A stretch of 7,724 nt of DNA from Chloroflexota bacterium (GTDB lineage Bacteria > Chloroflexota > Limnocylindria > Limnocylindrales > CSP1-4): positions 1 to 7,724 of the forward strand of contig JAKAHL010000090.1 in NCBI GenBank assembly GCA_021815005.1, written 5' to 3'. Below are positions 5,106 through 7,724 of this stretch, piece by piece. Within the stretch, counting starts at the first letter, position 1, and each line of letters begins with the position of its first letter. The notes below the pieces were generated by a model that made no database searches, had not been told where the DNA came from, and worked only from the letters and a program-made list of their open reading frames with translations. The position numbers and the translations under genes are program-made.

Positions 5106-6635
5106 TTGGACAGCAACACAGTCTTGACAATCAGCGCGCTCCTGATGGCGCTCGCCGGCGGCCTCGCGGCGACCGCCGGTTTCTCCGCCCTGGTCGTGCG
5201 GCGGCAGATGCGCCGGATCTCGCAACTCGCCGAGCGGCTAACGGCGGCCGCCGGGGAGGCGGACCTGGTCGCCGCAGACGCGAAGGGGATCGAGGACCCC
5301 CGTCTCCGTCGCGCATTCGAGCAGCTGGCCGAGCGCGTGGGCGCCACCTGGCAGCTGGCCACGGTCGACCCCCTGACGGCGATTCCGAATCGCCAGGCCG
5401 TCCTGGGTCGGGTCGACGAGGAGCTGGCCCGCGCGGCGCGGTACGCCAGGCCGCTCTCCGTCGTGATGCTCGACCTCGACCACTTCAAGCGCCTGAATGA
5501 CACGTTCGGCCACACCGCGGGCGACCAGGCCCTCCGGGAGGTCGCCAGGCGACTGGCCGAGAACATCCGGTCAGTGGACGTTGTCGGCCGGTTCGGCGGT
5601 GAGGAGTTCCTCCTGGTGCTCCCCGAGACCGACGCGGACGCCGCAGCCTCGCTCGCCGAGAAGCTCCGCCTGGTGGTCGCCAGGACGCCCATCCGCCTGC
5701 CCGACGGGCAGGAGTCGACCGTAACCGTCTCCGCAGGCGTCGCCGGCGGCACCGGCCCCCGGCTGCACGCAGACGCTCTCGTCCGAGACGCCGACGCGGC
5801 CCTCTACTCAGCCAAGGCCCTCGGGCGAGACTCCGTGTACGTGTTCTGCGAGGCCGAGGACGAGGCGACCGTCCACCGGTCGCCGATCCGCCCCGAGGCG
5901 CGGTCCGCCGCGATCGACGTGGGGCGCGCCGCCATGGCCGCGGCGCAAGACGCGCTCCTGGCCTCGCTCGAGGGCCGGCCGGATTGGGCCGGGAAGCCCT
6001 CGACGCTCATCGCCGAGGCGTCGATCGCGATGGCCCGCGCGATCGACCTGCCCGAGGGCGAACTGGACCGGATCCACACCGCCAGTCTGCTGCACGACCT
6101 CGGGAAGCTCGCGATCCCCGACGAGATCCTCGCGAGCCCGGCCGACCTGCGCCCCGCTGAGTGGCGCGTCGTCACCGAGCACCCGAAGATCGGCCACGTC
6201 GTCTTGGAGCAGGCCGGAGCGCTGCGCGACGCCGCGATGATCGTGCTGCATCACCACGAGTGGTACGACGGCCGCGGGTACCCGCACGGGCTGGCCGGCC
6301 GAGACATCCCGATCGGCGCGCGGATTGTGTCGATCTGCGACGCGTACGAGGCCATGACCGGTGGGCGTCCATACCGCGCCGCGATCTCCCACGAGGCTGC
6401 GATCGAGGAGCTCCGACGGATGGCGGGGATCCAGTTCGACCCGGAGTTGGTCGAGGTGTTCGCGGAGCAGTTTGCGAATGGCGTGCCAGCGACATCGGAG
6501 CCGCACCGCCATCCCCAGCTTCGGTCGGTTGACGAGGCCTGGCAGAAGCAGCCCGGGGCTCGCGCGTCCCGACGGGCCAAGACGACAGCGGAGCAGCACG
6601 ATGCCGTGCACGCCGCACGGCGTCGGGCAGGATGA
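5106..6635 (+). CDS. membrane-anchored GGDEF and HD-GYP cyclic-di-GMP enzyme
   Basis: Predicted to make cyclic-di-GMP (GGDEF) and to degrade it (HD-GYP). From TTG 5106 it has 509 residues. One transmembrane segment spans about 6-31 (VLTISALLMALAGGLAATAG), followed by an Arg-rich cytoplasmic edge and a short linker without a sensor domain. GGDEF, about 86-245: DPLT at 88-91, DLDHFK at 123-128, active-site GGEEF at 164-168, and inhibitory I-site R155-x-x-D158 five residues before it. HD-GYP, about 284-455: HD at 330-331 (LLHDLGKLAIP), H359-P360, HHHEWYDGRGYP at 382-393, and CDAYEAMT. The position that usually holds the first conserved His (GxHxxRV) reads GKPSTLI, with Pro at the aligned site. 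The last 50 residues are polar and probably disordered. It stands alone, downstream of the integrase remnant, so it may be cargo of the former element or a resident gene. Confidence 0.93.
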   Translation: MDSNTVLTISALLMALAGGLAATAGFSALVVRRQMRRISQLAERLTAAAGEADLVAADAKGIEDPRLRRAFEQLAERVGATWQLATVDPLTAIPNRQAVLGRVDEELARAARYARPLSVVMLDLDHFKRLNDTFGHTAGDQALREVARRLAENIRSVDVVGRFGGEEFLLVLPETDADAAASLAEKLRLVVARTPIRLPDGQESTVTVSAGVAGGTGPRLHADALVRDADAALYSAKALGRDSVYVFCEAEDEATVHRSPIRPEARSAAIDVGRAAMAAAQDALLASLEGRPDWAGKPSTLIAEASIAMARAIDLPEGELDRIHTASLLHDLGKLAIPDEILASPADLRPAEWRVVTEHPKIGHVVLEQAGALRDAAMIVLHHHEWYDGRGYPHGLAGRDIPIGARIVSICDAYEAMTGGRPYRAAISHEAAIEELRRMAGIQFDPELVEVFAEQFANGVPATSEPHRHPQLRSVDEAWQKQPGARASRRAKTTAEQHDAVHAARRRAG

Positions 6636-6967
6636 GCGCGCCCGGCCAGCCCTGCCGCCGGGGCGGCATCCAGTGGGGCGACCTAGCCGCCGGTGTGCAG
6701 CCGGCGATCTCGTGGACCGACGAGCCGGAGTTCCAAGGACGGCCGGCCGGCCACACGCCCGACGGCGGAGCGGACGCCACCCCAGTTACCTCGGCGCCGA
6801 CGGCGGGGTCCTGGGGCAACACGGACAAGGTCGCGCGGCCGGAATCGACGAAGAATTCGGCCCTACTTCCTCGCCCCGCACCCGGCCGAACACCACGATA
6901 ATCGGCGCGCCTTCGCGACGGGCCGTCACGTTCAGATGGGGGAGGCTACACCGCTGGGAGCGCAACG
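6636..6967. other. gene-poor stretch after the GGDEF/HD-GYP gene
   Basis: About 330 bp up to the tRNA remnant. Two perfect 6-bp hairpins occur, TGCCGC-CGGG-GCGGCA (6653-6668) and CGCCGG-(7 nt)-CCGGCG (6688-6706). An 89-residue frame overlaps the upstream stop as ATGA (6632-6901), but it lacks a spaced Shine-Dalgarno and any recognisable motif. Confidence 0.4.
6653..6668 (+). terminator. hairpin after the GGDEF/HD-GYP gene
   Basis: TGCCGC pairs with GCGGCA across CGGG, 17 nt past the stop codon. Position fits a terminator, but there is no T-tract. Confidence 0.3.
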
Positions 6968-7008
6968 GCATGTCAAGCATTCGCTCTAACCGACTGAGCT
7001 AATCGCCC
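6968..7008 (-). pseudogene. truncated tRNA-Val remnant (5' half)
   Basis: The minus strand carries tRNA-Val nucleotides 1-41: acceptor 5' strand, full D arm, anticodon 5' stem and loop TTGACAT. It then breaks into unrelated sequence. The 3' half, T arm and CCA are absent, and its promoter is deleted, so it cannot yield a tRNA. Confidence 0.85.
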
Positions 7009-7041
7009 TCGGCCGCGGGACCCGGCCCCACCGCGGCCGCG
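6968..7041. repeat. direct repeat copy B: decayed tRNA-Val 5' half plus flank
   Basis: Counterpart of 3666-3775. Bases 6968-7018 match with two changes (one in the D loop, one at the base of the anticodon stem), then 7018-7041 match exactly. About 36 nt carrying the tRNA promoter -10 are missing. Sequence diverges from copy A on both sides: left of 6968, just past the anticodon loop, and right of 7041. Right candidate attachment-site boundary of a former integrated element. Confidence 0.8.
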
Positions 7042-7051
7042 CCCGGGGCGG

Positions 7052-7057
7052 TACCCT
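7052..7057 (+). promoter_or_regulatory. possible -10 for the glycosyltransferase gene
   Basis: TACCCT followed by CCGCC resembles the TATCCT-CC(C)GC pattern of the infC and tRNA-Val promoters and lies 34 nt before the GTG start. No matching -35 or TG extension is seen, so support is thin. Confidence 0.25.
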
Positions 7058-7091
7058 CCGCCGAGCGGCAGATCCGAGAGGGCGGTGGACG

Positions 7092-7724
7092 GTGCGGCTG
7101 GGCCAGGGGCGCGACGACGGGAGGGCCACGGGAACGGGGCGGCTTGCGCTCGTGCTCTCGACGGCGTCCTGGCGCGCGCTCCTGACGCCGGCCCTGATCG
7201 CGCTCGCGTCGCGCGTCTATTCGAGCGTCCTGATCATCCTCGCCGACGCGTCGTCGCGGGCGACCATCCCGACGCCGTTCACGTGGTGGGACGCCGGCTG
7301 GTATCTCGAGGTCGCCACCCACGGCTACCACCCGACGTCGTTCACGAGCGCCACGACCGTCGGCCGGTACGACTTCGCCTTCTTCCCCCTCTGGCCCGGG
7401 CTCATGCGGGTCGCGGCGGTCCTGTCGCCCGACCCGCTGGTCCCGGTCCTGCTCGCGAACCTCCTGTTCGTGATCGCGGCGGTCCTGCTCTGGCGGCTCC
7501 TCGCCGACCGGTTCGGCACGGCCGTCGCCAGCGGCGCCGTGGCGCTCCTGGCGTTCTCGCCGCCCTCGTTCGCCTTCTCCATGGCCTACAGCGAGCCGCT
7601 GTTCCTGGCGCTCGCCGCCGCCTACTTCCTGGGCCGGTCCGCGACCGGCCGCCGCGCCCTCGGCGCGCCGCTGGCGGCCGCCCTCGCGATGGCCGCGCGG
7701 ATCGACGGCGCCGCGATCGTCGCC
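7092..7724 (+). CDS. PIG-V-like membrane mannosyltransferase (N-terminal part, cut by window edge)
   Basis: An open frame of 211 codons runs off the window. After a polar Arg/Gly-rich lead (1-27) come hydrophobic segments at about 29-51, 103-137, 145-162 and 165-180. Motifs typical of PIG-V-like polyprenyl-phosphate-sugar-dependent transferases are visible: FTWWDAGWYLEVATHGY (63-79, with the conserved acidic residue D67 in the first extracytoplasmic loop), FAFFPLWP (95-102) and MAYSEPLFLAL (164-174). Such enzymes move a lipid-carried sugar, often mannose, to an acceptor outside the membrane; the acceptor here is unknown. GTG 7092 is chosen for GAGAGGG nine nt upstream (7076-7082). A GTG at codon 21 is an alternative. 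It begins about 50 nt beyond tRNA-Val repeat copy B, so it is probably the original chromosomal neighbour of that copy. Confidence 0.82.
   Translation, partial: MRLGQGRDDGRATGTGRLALVLSTASWRALLTPALIALASRVYSSVLIILADASSRATIPTPFTWWDAGWYLEVATHGYHPTSFTSATTVGRYDFAFFPLWPGLMRVAAVLSPDPLVPVLLANLLFVIAAVLLWRLLADRFGTAVASGAVALLAFSPPSFAFSMAYSEPLFLALAAAYFLGRSATGRRALGAPLAAALAMAARIDGAAIVA

Noticed and set aside
6632..6901. 89-residue plus-strand ORF overlapping the GGDEF/HD-GYP stop as ATGA
   Set aside because: The overlap suggests coupling, but there is no properly spaced Shine-Dalgarno, the composition is low-complexity, and two hairpins fall within it. Not enough to call a gene.
6786..6980. 64-residue minus-strand ORF beginning MLDMPLRSQRC
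   Set aside because: It starts in the tRNA-Val remnant for the same reason as the ORF in the intact copy, and has no domain or ribosome-binding site.
1..7724. CRISPR array, rRNA gene or complete insertion sequence
   Set aside because: No regularly spaced repeats, no rRNA signature sequences, and no transposase; the only mobile-element trace is the recombinase fragment.

Overview
High-GC bacterial DNA with two divergent halves. Everything left of about 3706 reads on the minus strand and everything right of it on the plus strand. The left half is a conserved translation block in the order tRNA-Val(GAC), T-box leader, thrS, infC, rpmI, rplT. The gene order, the T-box and the very high GC suggest a Gram-positive-type lineage such as Chloroflexota or a relative. 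The tRNA encodes its own CCA end, which argues mildly against Streptomyces-like Actinobacteria. The taxonomic guess is inference.

Left region (1-3706, minus): the start of rplT (cut by the window edge), rpmI and infC are tightly packed. infC very likely starts at a rare ATC codon with a good Shine-Dalgarno and has its own promoter. About 330 bp of spacer with two strong hairpins separates it from thrS. thrS encodes a threonyl-tRNA synthetase without the usual N-terminal TGS domain. It is preceded by a T-box riboswitch whose specifier loop shows a threonine ACC codon and whose T-box and competing hairpin are readable base by base. A complete tRNA-Val lies directly upstream of the T-box.

Middle and right region (3707-7091, plus): a scarred accessory stretch. 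A divergent ORF is an in-frame chimera: the N-terminal part of a class I SAM-dependent methyltransferase is joined to the C-terminal catalytic part of a tyrosine recombinase. About 530 bp without a convincing gene follows. Next comes an intact membrane-anchored GGDEF/HD-GYP cyclic-di-GMP enzyme, then about 330 bp without a convincing gene. The stretch ends in a second, degraded copy of the 5' half of tRNA-Val plus its upstream flank, with the promoter deleted. The repeat stops just past the anticodon loop. With the recombinase fragment, this looks like the remains of an element that integrated into tRNA-Val.

Right edge (7092-7724, plus): the start of a multi-pass membrane glycosyltransferase resembling the PIG-V mannosyltransferase family, cut by the window edge.

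The best leads are the tRNA-Val duplication bracketing the chimeric integrase ORF, the T-box leader sitting directly behind a tRNA gene, and an HD-GYP domain that lacks its first conserved histidine.
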